Positions 27,409 to 35,866 of a stretch of 64,000 nucleotides of DNA are shown piece after piece. Source of the DNA: Gracilibacillus salitolerans (GTDB lineage: Bacteria > Bacillota > Bacilli > Bacillales > Amphibacillaceae). The translations under genes and the position numbers were made by a program. The notes beneath the pieces are model-generated. The model saw only the letters and a list, made by a program, of their open reading frames with translations, did not search any database and had not been told where the DNA came from. The first letter of the stretch is position 1. Every line of letters starts with the position of its first letter. The stretch covers positions 2,046,001-2,110,000 of the forward strand of contig NZ_CP045915.1 in NCBI RefSeq assembly GCF_009650095.1. Reading direction: 5' to 3'.

Positions 27409-28227
27409 ATGACAGTAGAGTGGGTAAGTGAACGCACTTATGAAGATATTTTATATGAAACGTATAATGGAATTGCCAAAATAACGATTAATCGCCCGGA
27501 GGTACGCAATGCATTTCGTCCTCAAACGGTGAATGAATTAATTGAGGCTTTTACATATGCACGTGATGATTCTAATATTGGTGTAATAGTACTTGCAGGT
27601 GCAGGAGATAAAGCATTCTGTTCCGGAGGTGACCAAAAAGTTCGTGGTCACGGTGGTTATGTAGGTGAAGATGAAGTTCCTCGTCTAAATGTGTTAGATC
27701 TACAACGTTTAATCCGTGTAATTCCAAAACCAGTTGTTGCAATGGTTTCTGGATATGCAATCGGAGGCGGTCATGTACTGCATGTTGTATGTGACTTAAC
27801 AATTGCGGCAGATAATGCAATTTTTGGACAAACAGGTCCAAAAGTAGGAAGCTTTGATGCAGGTTATGGTGCTGGCTTATTAGCACGTATTGTTGGTCAT
27901 AAGAAAGCTCGAGAAATCTGGTACTTATGCCGTCAATATAATGCAGAGGAAGCATTGGACATGGGCTTAGTAAATACGGTTGTACCGCTAGAAAAATTAG
28001 AAGAAGAAACGATTCAATGGTGCGAAGAGATGCTAGAGAAATCTCCAACTGCGCTTCGTTTCTTGAAAGCATCGTTTAACGCAGATACAGATGGACTAGC
28101 TGGTCTGCAGCAAATGGGTGGAGATGCGACATTGCTTTATTATACAACAGATGAAGCAAAAGAAGGACGAGATGCGTTCAAAGAAAAACGCAAACCAGAC
28201 TTCAAACAGTTCCCACGATTCCCATAA
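27409..28227 (+). CDS. menB: 1,4-dihydroxy-2-naphthoyl-CoA synthase
   Basis: Crotonase-fold enzyme closing the naphthoquinone ring from OSB-CoA. 272 residues; landmarks [46 protein letters not shown] (oxyanion/CoA site) and [23 protein letters not shown] precedes the ATG. A terminator follows, ending the menFDHB transcript before menE. Confidence 0.97.
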   Translation: MTVEWVSERTYEDILYETYNGIAKITINRPEVRNAFRPQTVNELIEAFTYARDDSNIGVIVLAGAGDKAFCSGGDQKVRGHGGYVGEDEVPRLNVLDLQRLIRVIPKPVVAMVSGYAIGGGHVLHVVCDLTIAADNAIFGQTGPKVGSFDAGYGAGLLARIVGHKKAREIWYLCRQYNAEEALDMGLVNTVVPLEKLEEETIQWCEEMLEKSPTALRFLKASFNADTDGLAGLQQMGGDATLLYYTTDEAKEGRDAFKEKRKPDFKQFPRFP

Positions 28228-28235
28228 TGAGAAAA

Positions 28236-28271
28236 AAAGGCCAATACATTATGTGTTGGCCTGTTCTTTTT
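28236..28271 (+). terminator. Terminator after menB
   Basis: AAGGCCAATACA, TTA loop, TGTGTTGGCCT, then GTTCTTTTTG; one G-U pair. Confidence 0.88.
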
Positions 28272-28309
28272 GCATAAAGTAAAAGGATGTAATGCATGTG
28301 CACTGAAAA

Positions 28310-28690
28310 CTTAAACAGCGAAGTTAGATTTACTTTCTTCCATTCTGCATTTTGAGGAGTGATTTACCGTCGCTGCGGAAAAATACTCCCTTTCCGGGGC
28401 GCGGCTTCAGCTAACTTAGTGATGAAAACCGCATCACCAAGTGGATCTTCAGCTCGCGCTGTCCCCCAGGAGTGTCGCATTTTTCCACAGCTTTGACTAG
28501 TGTTTTGGACTAGTGAGAAGAAGTCCCTTGCTCATATATCCAAAGATTTTCTTCTTTCAACAATCAGAACATTAGAACCAGCGTAGTATTCTGCCGGAGC
28601 GTTTCCGAGCACTCAACTTCAGAAGAATGGAAGAAAGACAAACTAACGAGAATTTTCACTAGTTCGCAGTAGTTATCTAATATGAACCAG
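28310..28690. repeat. Repeat family 2 insertion between menB and menE
   Basis: Core 28372-28492 starts GCTGCGGAAAAATACTCCC and ends GGAGTGTCGCATTTTTCCACAGCT, so it has the same terminal inverted repeats as 18268-18387 but in the opposite orientation. The flank 28609-28672 (CAACTTCAGAAGAATGGA, TTTTCACTAGTTCG) matches 18398-18450. The block fills the gap and separates menE from the rest of the cluster. No coding frame is credible. Confidence 0.72.
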
Positions 28691-28751
28691 AAGATAGCAT
28701 ACGGGTGGGTTATGCCCGATTTATAGAAATTGAGAAGAAGGTGTGAGAGGA

Positions 28752-30182
28752 ATGGAACATTGGTTGACGAAACGAGCTTATTTAACACCGGATAACATTG
28801 CGATCGAGTTAAGCAATGGAGAGACGCTGACGTTTGCTCAGTTATATGAGAGAGCATGTGAGTTTGCTTCCAAACTATATACCGTTCATCAAAACGGCCA
28901 TATTGCTATGTTATCTAACAATTCTAGCGATATGGTGGTAGCTTTTTGGGCTTGCACGTATTTGAATGTTCCAGTAGTTTTTCTTAATACGCGATTAACT
29001 GCTAGAGAATGGCAAATACAATGTGAAGATGCTGATGTTAAGACTGTTATTTTTTCTGATCAATATAAGGAGGATGTACAGCAACTGACGTTCAAGGCTT
29101 ATCCGTTTTCCGAAATCCATTCCTTCCGGTCTGTTGAGTGCACGCTTACTACGGACATGAACCTTGATTCCGTTTGTTCCATGATGTTTACCTCAGGTAC
29201 AACCGGTCGGGCAAAGCCTGTGATTCACAGCTATCACAATCATTGGTCAAGTGCAGTAGCGTCTGCTTTAAATTTAGGGTTAATGCCGAGTGATAAATGG
29301 CTCGCATGTCTCCCGCTGTTCCATATCGGTGGTTTATCGATACTGTTTAAAAGTGTAATATATGGTATGCCTGTTTATTTGTTAGAACGATTTGATGAAG
29401 AAAAGGTACACCGTGCGTTAATGGAGCACAATGTTAGCATTATCTCGGTTGTAGCGGTGACATGTTCCCGGTTGTTAGAGAGGTTAGGTGATGAGTATTA
29501 TCCGACTGCATTTCGCTGTATGTTGTTAGGTGGTGGACCGGCACCAAAGCCGTTACTGGAGAAGGCGAAAGAAAAACGCGTCCCCATCGTACAAACATAT
29601 GGGATGACCGAGACATCTTCACAAATTGCAACGCTAAATGAAGCAGAGGCTTTACGTAAATTAGGTTCAGCTGGAAAACCGCTTTTCTCTGCATCCTTAC
29701 AAATTCAAGTAGATGACACGACAGCTGAGCCAAACCAAGTTGGTGAAATTGTAGTAAAGGGATCAATGGTGACGACAGGCTATTATCGGCGGGAACAAGC
29801 TAATCAAGAAGCTTTTCGAGATGGCTGGTTCCACACCGGTGACTTAGGTTACCTGGATGAAGAAGGTTTCCTGTTTGTTGTCGATCGACGAAGTGACTTA
29901 ATTATTTCAGGTGGTGAAAATATCTATCCGGCTGAAGTAGAAGAAGTACTCTTATCATTTGAAGGTGTGCAAGAAGCAGGAGTGACGGCGATAGAAGATA
30001 GCAAATGGGGACAAGTTCCTGTTGCCTATGTCGTGGCAAACGAACAGGTGACTGCTGATCAATTGCTGGTACATTGCCGATCAAGACTTGCTTCATTTAA
30101 AGTGCCAAAGCAAATCTATTTCCGTGATCAACTGCCACGCAACGCAACGAATAAATTGCAGCGTCATTTATTGAAAAGTTGA
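28752..30182 (+). CDS. menE: O-succinylbenzoate-CoA ligase
   Basis: Adenylate-forming enzyme that makes OSB-CoA for MenB. 476 residues; ATP/AMP motifs MFTSGTTGRAKPV, TYGMTETSSQ, GWFHTGDLGYLDEEG, DLIISGGENIYPAEVE and a C-terminal catalytic lysine region (LPRNATNKLQRH). The start is ATG 28752 with AAGGTGTGAG upstream; a GTG 9 bases earlier overlaps that site. Unlike B. subtilis, where menE follows menB closely, about 520 bases with a terminator and a repeat lie between them, so it needs its own promoter. Confidence 0.95.
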   Translation: MEHWLTKRAYLTPDNIAIELSNGETLTFAQLYERACEFASKLYTVHQNGHIAMLSNNSSDMVVAFWACTYLNVPVVFLNTRLTAREWQIQCEDADVKTVIFSDQYKEDVQQLTFKAYPFSEIHSFRSVECTLTTDMNLDSVCSMMFTSGTTGRAKPVIHSYHNHWSSAVASALNLGLMPSDKWLACLPLFHIGGLSILFKSVIYGMPVYLLERFDEEKVHRALMEHNVSIISVVAVTCSRLLERLGDEYYPTAFRCMLLGGGPAPKPLLEKAKEKRVPIVQTYGMTETSSQIATLNEAEALRKLGSAGKPLFSASLQIQVDDTTAEPNQVGEIVVKGSMVTTGYYRREQANQEAFRDGWFHTGDLGYLDEEGFLFVVDRRSDLIISGGENIYPAEVEEVLLSFEGVQEAGVTAIEDSKWGQVPVAYVVANEQVTADQLLVHCRSRLASFKVPKQIYFRDQLPRNATNKLQRHLLKS

Positions 30183-30198
30183 TATAGTAAAGTGCTCG

Positions 30199-30252
30199 AA
30201 GTTGATAGTAAATCCTGAAAGTTGATAGTAAACTTCAAAAAGTTGATAGTAA
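30199..30252 (+). repeat. Three short direct repeats after menE
   Basis: AAGTTGATAGTAAA at 30199, 30219 and (ending AAC) 30240, period 20-21 bases. They sit between the menE stop and a terminator. Possible slippage product or protein-binding array. Confidence 0.6.
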
Positions 30253-30253
30253 C

Positions 30254-30288
30254 AAAAAAAGGACAGCATTGCTCCAGCTGTCCTTTTT
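30254..30288. terminator. Bidirectional terminator menE / polymerase
   Basis: AAAAAAAGGACAGC, loop, GCTGTCCTTTTT between convergent genes. Confidence 0.88.
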
Positions 30289-30289
30289 C

Positions 30290-31540
30290 CTATGCATAAT
30301 GCCCACCAATTTTCTTGCTGCGTTCTCGTGTAATACCAGCTTCGGTATAGCTTGTGGCACGTAAAATAGCTGTCGATCCATATTTGGAGCGAATGGCATC
30401 CATAACATAACCGACATCTTTCTTTTTTGGTTGATCTTCAAATAAATTCAGTTGTGTATCCATATCATCGTATAAATTGTTCAATGAAACAGTGACGCGA
30501 CGTATTTTACTATGTTTATTATAAAATTCGTGAAATAACTGTAAGCATACCTGATAAATATCCATCGTCACATTGGTGGGGAAGTGAAGGGAGCGTGAGC
30601 GATGAAAACCGCCGCTGTTATCGGCATAGCCAATTCCTAAGTGAATGGTTCTGCCCGCTCTTTGATGTGTGCGGGTACGCCGGCATACTTCCTCACATAA
30701 ATCGAGCATACATGTTAATGTCTCTTCCGCACTATAATCTCGTAATAAGGTAATGCCGTGTCCGAAACCTTTTTGTTCTTCCTTTTTTCCGAAAGAATCA
30801 TAAACAGGGCTTAAATCGACTCCCCATGCGTGCCAGTATAATTGCTCTCCAATCACACCGAACCGCTTTTGTAATCTGTCTAATCGATAATTGGCCAGTT
30901 GTCCTAAATAGACAATCCCCATACGATTTAAGTGTGCTGTCAGTTGTCTGCCAATTCCCCATATTTTTTCAATCGGAACCGGCCATAATAAACGTTCGAC
31001 ATCTTGATAACAGCATGTAGCAATACCGGTTTTTTTGGCATATAAATCCATCACTACTTTTGCTAAAAACTTATTATCGCCAATTCCGATTGCACAGGTT
31101 AATCCCATTGTGTCATATATTTCGTCTTTAATCATTTGGGCAATCTCTTGTGCATTTCCGTATAAATGTTCTAATCCATCGACGGTAATCCACATTTCAT
31201 CAACGGAATACGGATGGATCGCTTCTTTGGGAACATACAGGTGCAATAGCTTGGTGATTTCCATCGACATATGAACGTAATCTCCCATTTTTGCCTCAAC
31301 GACATAGATATCAGGGTCTTTAGGCAACTCGAAGTACCGGCTTACATTTTTGACGCCATGTCGTTGTTTTAAGGCAGGGGAAGCAGCAAGAATAATACTG
31401 CCGGATCGATTTTTATCACCAACAACCGCAAGCATGGTTGTCATCGGATCCAGTCCACGTTTAACACATTCAATGCTTGCATAAAAGGACCGCATGTCGA
31501 TACAAAGCACATTATGTTTAGGGAAAGAGCTATAATCCAT
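30290..31540 (-). CDS. Y-family (UmuC/DinB-like) DNA polymerase, UvrX/YqjW type
   Basis: Error-prone translesion polymerase of about 416 residues. Catalytic carboxylates are in VLCIDMRSFYASIEC and HPYSVDEMWITV; steric-gate/fingers and the helix-hairpin-helix (WGIGRQLTAHLNRMGI) follow, then a little-finger domain. The start is ATG 31540 (MDYSSFP, typical of this subgroup) after AGAGGTG. A LexA box lies in its 5' leader, so SOS induction is expected. Chromosomal YqjW and phage-borne UvrX forms are similar and I cannot separate them. Confidence 0.9.
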   Translation of the reverse strand: MDYSSFPKHNVLCIDMRSFYASIECVKRGLDPMTTMLAVVGDKNRSGSIILAASPALKQRHGVKNVSRYFELPKDPDIYVVEAKMGDYVHMSMEITKLLHLYVPKEAIHPYSVDEMWITVDGLEHLYGNAQEIAQMIKDEIYDTMGLTCAIGIGDNKFLAKVVMDLYAKKTGIATCCYQDVERLLWPVPIEKIWGIGRQLTAHLNRMGIVYLGQLANYRLDRLQKRFGVIGEQLYWHAWGVDLSPVYDSFGKKEEQKGFGHGITLLRDYSAEETLTCMLDLCEEVCRRTRTHQRAGRTIHLGIGYADNSGGFHRSRSLHFPTNVTMDIYQVCLQLFHEFYNKHSKIRRVTVSLNNLYDDMDTQLNLFEDQPKKKDVGYVMDAIRSKYGSTAILRATSYTEAGITRERSKKIGGHYA

Positions 31541-31554
31541 TATAACACCTCTAA

Positions 31555-31568
31555 CGAACATTTGTTCC
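31555..31568. promoter_or_regulatory. LexA (SOS) box before the Y-family polymerase
   Basis: CGAACATTTGTTCC fits the Bacillus LexA consensus CGAAC-N4-GTTCG with one difference in the last base. It is 14 bases upstream of the polymerase start codon. Confidence 0.8.
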
Positions 31569-31766
31569 GGATATTAGTATAGCCTATGTATTCAAAAAAA
31601 AATAGTGTTAAAATATAGTAATTAAGGTAATACTACTCAAAGTATTCTAGTCAGAACCCAAAACAAGTAAAGCCGTGGACCCGAAATAAGATCTATATGA
31701 ATCATTGGACACCTATTAACTGATATGCTACTTTTACTCTAATAAAATACAAAGAGGTGAGTGAGA

Positions 31767-32339
31767 TTGAAGAAAATATTAATCTGTTTATCATTAGGCG
31801 TGGCGCTCCTTTTAGCCGCTTGTGGTGCTCAAGAAGAAACACCGGAAGAAGGTCCGGTTGAGGGATCTAATCAAAATGGAGACAACGAAATGGACCATGC
31901 TGATATGGATCACTCCAGTTCAGGAGAGGTACCGGAAGGATTAGAAGAAGCTGAAAATCCTGTTTATGAAGTAGGAAGTAAAGCAATTATCACAGAGGCA
32001 CACATGCCGGGGATGGAAGATGTAGAAGCTACTGTTGTTGGAGCATATAACACGGTTGTATATACTGTTTCTTACACACCTACAGATGGTGGAGAAAGGG
32101 TAGAGGATCATAAATGGGTCATACATGAGGAAATTGAAGAAGCGGGAGATGAACCTTTTCAACCTGGTGATGAAGTAACTTTAAACGCATCACATATGGA
32201 AGGTATGAACGGTGCTACTGCTGAAATTGATTCTGTTGAGCAAACAACCGTATATATGGTTGATTTCACTACTAAAGATGGTGAAGAAATAAAGAATCAC
32301 AAGTGGGTAGTGGAAAGCGAGTTAGCACCAATCGAATAA
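31767..32339 (+). CDS. Lipoprotein with two DUF1541 domains (YdhK-like)
   Basis: About 190 residues: lipoprotein signal with lipobox LLAACG, a linker rich in Asp, His and Met (MDHADMDHSSS), then two tandem copies of DUF1541 (about residues 68-130 and 131-188). Each has a His-Met-x-Gly-Met motif (HMPGM, HMEGM) and ends in DHKWV/NHKWV. The His/Met richness suggests metal (copper?) binding at the cell surface, which is inference. The start is TTG 31767 after AGAGGTGAG; GTG 31761 is too close to it. Confidence 0.85.
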   Translation: MKKILICLSLGVALLLAACGAQEETPEEGPVEGSNQNGDNEMDHADMDHSSSGEVPEGLEEAENPVYEVGSKAIITEAHMPGMEDVEATVVGAYNTVVYTVSYTPTDGGERVEDHKWVIHEEIEEAGDEPFQPGDEVTLNASHMEGMNGATAEIDSVEQTTVYMVDFTTKDGEEIKNHKWVVESELAPIE

Positions 32340-32370
32340 AAGCATACAATCAAAAAAACTAAATGTAGAA

Positions 32371-32404
32371 TAAAAGGGCCACTTTTCCAAGTGGTCTATT
32401 TTTT
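32371..32404 (+). terminator. Terminator after DUF1541 lipoprotein
   Basis: AAGGGCCACTT, TTCC loop, AAGTGGTCTATTTTTT. Confidence 0.82.
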
Positions 32405-32485
32405 AAATACGTAGTTATAGCAGAGGAGTCATTCGGCTTAGTCAAAATTTTGAATGTACAAAGTGGACGAACAGGACGTTCTAGT

Positions 32486-32524
32486 ATCGGCGTTGGTCAC
32501 AGGACGTGACCGATGTTAGCCGAT
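32486..32524. repeat. Nested hairpin in intergenic region
   Basis: Outer arms ATCGGC / GCCGAT enclose inner arms GGTCAC / GTGACC with an AGGAC loop. It is unlike the terminators nearby and has no T tail; possibly an insertion-like repeat (a related ACGTCC-containing text is at 11548). Confidence 0.5.
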
Positions 32525-32598
32525 GCAAGAAAAGAATTTACTATTTGTGGTTTTGAGTCCTTACTATATGAGTTGATATCCCTGGTTTATAATCATTC

Positions 32599-33054
32599 TT
32601 AAGTTTTTGGATACATAAAATACAAAAACCAAACAGCATGATTTTGTTCGTCTGCAGCAGCACGTTTGAATGTTGCTTGTATATTTGCTGCAGGTGCTCT
32701 ATCAGCCATATCTAAATAAAAGTCTACAGATTCTTGCTCATCATTAAACGCAAAATCAATTCCATCCCTATAATTTTTGGGGCAAGTTTCTGTAATAGTG
32801 TACGTTGGTTTCTGACCTGTTAAATTTACATAAATAGTAGTAAAATCTTTCAAGTGTCTTTTTTCGTCATTTTGAATTTCAAGAATCTTGGTAATTTGTT
32901 TTGAATTGGGTGCCATTTTTGCTAGGTGATCATAGCATGAAATAGCACTATATTCCGCGTTAATTGCTTGTTGAATATCCGAAATAAATGAAGATGGATT
33001 GGAAGGACGATAATATCCATTATATGGAATGGGGTGGTTATTATATGAATACAT
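32599..33054 (-). CDS. Ferritin-like diiron protein (rubrerythrin-type, spore-associated?)
   Basis: 151-residue protein with a short Tyr/Pro/Asn-rich N-terminus (YSYNNHPIPYNGYYRP) and a four-helix ferritin-like domain. Carboxylate/His metal ligands are in NAEYSAISCY, EIQNDEKRHLKDF, ESVDFYLDMAD and DEQNHAVWFL, the ExxH pattern of rubrerythrin-like proteins. The tyrosine-rich N-terminus is reminiscent of spore-coat proteins. ATG preceded by AAGGAGAATC. Possible iron storage or peroxide defence; not established. Confidence 0.75.
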   Translation of the reverse strand: MYSYNNHPIPYNGYYRPSNPSSFISDIQQAINAEYSAISCYDHLAKMAPNSKQITKILEIQNDEKRHLKDFTTIYVNLTGQKPTYTITETCPKNYRDGIDFAFNDEQESVDFYLDMADRAPAANIQATFKRAAADEQNHAVWFLYFMYPKT

Positions 33055-33188
33055 ATCGATTCTCCTTAGATTAAATTGTTTTCCATGTATGTATATGAAT
33101 TTCCTATAGTAGGCTGTGCTAGTACTATCTGAATAAATTTAACGTTTATCTAATTGAAAAAAGAGTGGTCAGGAAAGAGAGGAAATAT

Positions 33189-33203
33189 TGAAAACGATTC
33201 TCA
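33189..33203. promoter_or_regulatory. Fur box of the siderophore ATPase gene
   Basis: TGAAAACGATTCTCA fits the 7-1-7 Fur motif (TGATAAT-N-ATTATCA) with about three differences and ends 7 bases before a promoter -35 box. Confidence 0.68.
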
Positions 33204-33209
33204 AACTCA

Positions 33210-33238
33210 TTGACTTCTTTACCAAAAGCTAATAAACT
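33210..33238 (+). promoter_or_regulatory. SigA promoter of the siderophore ATPase gene
   Basis: TTGACT (33210-33215), 17-base spacer, TAAACT (33233-33238), about 75 bases before the start codon and adjacent to the Fur box. Confidence 0.65.
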
Positions 33239-33311
33239 AGAAACAGAGTAAAAGTTTGAATCGAAGATATTAAAGCAGGCCCGAACAGTGTGAATAAGGG
33301 AGAGGTTCAGC

Positions 33312-34154
33312 ATGGAAACACTTGTAACAAAAGATTTGACGCTTGGATATGGCGATGAAATTATTATAGATGAATTGGATATTACCATCCCTAAAGGAGA
33401 AATAACAGTCTTTATTGGGGGGAATGGTTGTGGTAAATCAACATTATTACGTTCATTAGCTCGATTATTGAAGCCGAAACAAGGTGATGTTGTTTTAAAT
33501 GGTGAAGACATTGCGAAAGTTCCTACAAAAGAAGTTGCAAAACAATTAGCTATTTTGCCACAAAGCCCTATCAGTCCGGAAGGTTTAACGGTAGAAGATC
33601 TAGTAAATCAAGGAAGACATCCATATAAAACGATGTTTAAGCGTTGGTCTGAAGAAGACGAAAAGGCTGTTGTAGAAGCGTTAGATGCGACAAATATGAC
33701 AGACCTGAAACACCGTGCTGTTGATTCCTTATCAGGTGGTCAACGTCAGCGTGCATGGATTGCGATGACACTTGCTCAAGGTACAGATACCATATTATTA
33801 GATGAGCCCACTACTTATTTAGATATGACACATCAAATTGAAATTTTAGATTTGCTCTTTGAATTAAATGAGCGTCGTAAGAGCACGATTGTCATGGTAT
33901 TACATGATTTGAATTTAGCTTGTCGTTATGCACATCATATTGTTGCCATTAAAGATAAGCAAGTATATGCTCAAGGAAAACCAGAGGAAATTGTTAACTG
34001 CAGTCTGGTTCACGATGTATTTCAAATGAAAGCTGACGTAATGTATGACCCAATGTTCGGTACACCAATGTGTATTCCGCATGGTCGTGGCCGTTGTCTT
34101 ATTAAAGAAGCTGTCGAAGAATCCAAACAACAAATGCAATCTGTTGGTAATTAA
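33312..34154 (+). CDS. yusV: Iron-siderophore ABC transporter ATP-binding protein (FecE/YusV type)
   Basis: Cytosolic ATPase of 280 residues that drives uptake of Fe(III)-siderophore through FecCD-type permeases. Walker A GGNGCGKSTLLR, Q-loop LPQSPISP, signature LSGGQRQRAW, Walker B TILLDEPTTYLD, switch His VLHDLN. It has no permease or binding-protein partner nearby and, like YusV, is probably a shared ATPase for several siderophore systems. A Fur box and a good promoter lie upstream, and a terminator follows directly, so it is a single-gene iron-controlled unit. Confidence 0.9.
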   Translation: METLVTKDLTLGYGDEIIIDELDITIPKGEITVFIGGNGCGKSTLLRSLARLLKPKQGDVVLNGEDIAKVPTKEVAKQLAILPQSPISPEGLTVEDLVNQGRHPYKTMFKRWSEEDEKAVVEALDATNMTDLKHRAVDSLSGGQRQRAWIAMTLAQGTDTILLDEPTTYLDMTHQIEILDLLFELNERRKSTIVMVLHDLNLACRYAHHIVAIKDKQVYAQGKPEEIVNCSLVHDVFQMKADVMYDPMFGTPMCIPHGRGRCLIKEAVEESKQQMQSVGN

Positions 34155-34156
34155 AC

Positions 34157-34197
34157 AAAGCCCTGTGTTCTCTTCATAAGTGAATACAGGGCTTTTT
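34157..34197 (+). terminator. Terminator after siderophore ATPase
   Basis: AAAGCCCTGT and ACAGGGCTTTTT arms with an 18-base loop. Confidence 0.85.
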
Positions 34198-34204
34198 GTA
34201 TATG

Positions 34205-34325
34205 TAAGAAAATTATATCCAATAGTGTGACTTCCCGATTGGTGATAATCAGAGGCTAAGCCCGCCCTTTCATCGACTAACTCGGTCACGTCCTTGGGGC
34301 TTGCGCTTTGCTTAATATCTGCATG
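34205..34325. repeat. Possible repeat family 3 block
   Basis: GATTGGTGATAATCAGAGGC ... GGGGCTTGCGCTTTGC loosely resembles ATAAGTCATCATCGGTTCGC ... GGGCCCTTGCGCTTTTG at 39660-39755. Similarity is partial and judged by eye. No coding frame. Confidence 0.35.
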
Positions 34326-34370
34326 TTTCTCACTAATTTACATACAATACCTGTGAAGAGGTGAAAAAAC

Positions 34371-34694
34371 ATGGAAAAGAAAACATACTACGTCAATATT
34401 GCTTCACAGGAAATCTCCCAAATCCGGTACGGCAACAATGCAGAATACACCATCCAAGCAACAGATGAAGAAGTCTTTCTGTTAAGAGAAAAATTTAATG
34501 AAATACACGAAGATGATATAGGGACCTTTGTCCGTGCGCATATCCCTTTTGTTCAGTATCACCAGGATCCTGAAAATGATGAGTATGATACTGATTTACA
34601 GGACGTCATGCAAATGATTTATCAACTAGCAACACCCGAAACAAAGCAAGCAATGGATGAATCCGGAATTAGTCCAAAAAATGAAAAAAATTGA
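34371..34694 (+). CDS. Conserved Bacillaceae-type protein of unknown function (107 residues)
   Basis: Soluble, acidic protein with no signal or membrane segment. It starts EKKTYYVNIASQEISQIRYG, a beta-hairpin-like pattern, followed by two predicted helices (EEVFLLREKFNEI; LQDVMQMIYQLATPETKQAM). GAAGAGGTG precedes the ATG. I do not recognise a named family. It is about 100 bases upstream of a secreted protein gene in the same direction. Confidence 0.7.
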   Translation: MEKKTYYVNIASQEISQIRYGNNAEYTIQATDEEVFLLREKFNEIHEDDIGTFVRAHIPFVQYHQDPENDEYDTDLQDVMQMIYQLATPETKQAMDESGISPKNEKN

Positions 34695-34794
34695 AACAAA
34701 TCAGTTGGCCCATACGTCTAATTATATAAATAAATGTTTACAATAGATAATAAGAGGAATAGATAAATATAAAGGACACTAGGAGGGAGAAATC

Positions 34795-35361
34795 ATGAAA
34801 AAAATCATCACGATCTTAACATTTGTAGTCCTTTTTGCATTTGCAATTGTTATGCTTAATCAACCAGGTATCGAGCAAATGTATGCAAAGCAGGATCACT
34901 TACATGCACAAAAAAACACCGGACTCAAACAAGTACAAGTTGAAAATATTAAGCAAGCAGCAGAGACGAATGATGAGGACGACATTACACATGAAGAAAT
35001 AGTGAAACTCACAGATACATTTATGGAGCTGCTAGTCCAAGAAATTGATGATCATTATAAAGTGGAACAATTCGATACAAAAGAGGAACTTCTAAATGCT
35101 TTTGAGCCTTATGTTGTAAAAGAAGCCGTACAACCTTATATTGATTACTACTATGAAGAAAAAGAAGACGGATTATATATCGTACCAACAGAAACCCCGC
35201 CATGGTTCGAAAAGAAAGAAGACTACAAAAAAGAATCAGAAGATAACAAAGTAAGGATTACACAATCCAACGAAAACGAGTTATATGGACCGTACACGAT
35301 TGAAATTGTATTTGAAAAAGTGGATGGTACATGGAAAATAGCAAACATTAGCCATGAGTAA
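34795..35361 (+). CDS. Secreted or membrane-anchored protein of unknown function (188 residues)
   Basis: N-terminal hydrophobic segment (residues 3-22, IITILTFVVLFAFAIVML) without a lipobox, so either cleaved signal or anchor. Then comes a charged spacer and a domain (about 65-188) with alternating helices and strands ending YTIEIVFEKVDGTWKIANI, similar in style to the small extracytoplasmic DUF3993/NTF2-like proteins of Bacillus. AGGAGG precedes the ATG. It is 22 bases before ytkD and may be co-transcribed. Confidence 0.7.
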   Translation: MKKIITILTFVVLFAFAIVMLNQPGIEQMYAKQDHLHAQKNTGLKQVQVENIKQAAETNDEDDITHEEIVKLTDTFMELLVQEIDDHYKVEQFDTKEELLNAFEPYVVKEAVQPYIDYYYEEKEDGLYIVPTETPPWFEKKEDYKKESEDNKVRITQSNENELYGPYTIEIVFEKVDGTWKIANISHE

Positions 35362-35383
35362 AAATAAAAGGTAGTATAGAGGT

Positions 35384-35866
35384 ATGAAAACTTTTTATGA
35401 TTACTATAATAACAAAATACAATTATCATTCGAAGATCAGCCGTTTGATTCAGACCCGAAACATGTATGGGTGATTTGCCGTTTTGAAAAGAAGTGGCTG
35501 TTAACGAAGCATAAAAATCGCGGTCTTGAATTTCCAGGTGGTAAAGTAGAACAAAATGAAACGCCAAAACAAGCAGCAATAAGAGAAGTATTAGAGGAGA
35601 CAGGAGGCGAAGTAGATCAAATTAAGTATATTGGACAATATTTTGTATCTGGAAAGAGAGAAAAGTTGGCGAAAAATATCTACTTTGCTATAGTAAAGAA
35701 ATTGAAAGAACAAGATTCTTACTATGAAACAGAAGGACCAGTTTTATTAAACCAGCTTCCTGGTAATATTAAATCCAATGAAAGATATAGTTTTATTATG
35801 AAAGATGATGTGTTACCCTATAGTTTGGACTATATCGAAAAAATTATTGAACCAACGTATAGCTGA
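35384..35866 (+). CDS. ytkD: Nudix hydrolase YtkD (8-oxo-dGTP/RNA 5' pyrophosphohydrolase type)
   Basis: 160-residue MutT-family hydrolase with a complete Nudix box, GGKVEQNETPKQAAIREVLEETGG (about residues 53-76). YtkD of B. subtilis removes oxidised dGTP and can act on 5' ends of RNA. Length and the neighbourhood (next to metK and asnB) agree with ytkD. No strong ribosome binding site: AAGGTAGTATAGAGGT lies before the ATG. The stop codon lies inside the terminator. Confidence 0.88.
   Translation: MKTFYDYYNNKIQLSFEDQPFDSDPKHVWVICRFEKKWLLTKHKNRGLEFPGGKVEQNETPKQAAIREVLEETGGEVDQIKYIGQYFVSGKREKLAKNIYFAIVKKLKEQDSYYETEGPVLLNQLPGNIKSNERYSFIMKDDVLPYSLDYIEKIIEPTYS

Noticed and set aside
27572..28072. 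166-codon minus-strand frame opposite menB
   Set aside because: Leu/His-rich shadow of a well-conserved menB gene; no start signal.
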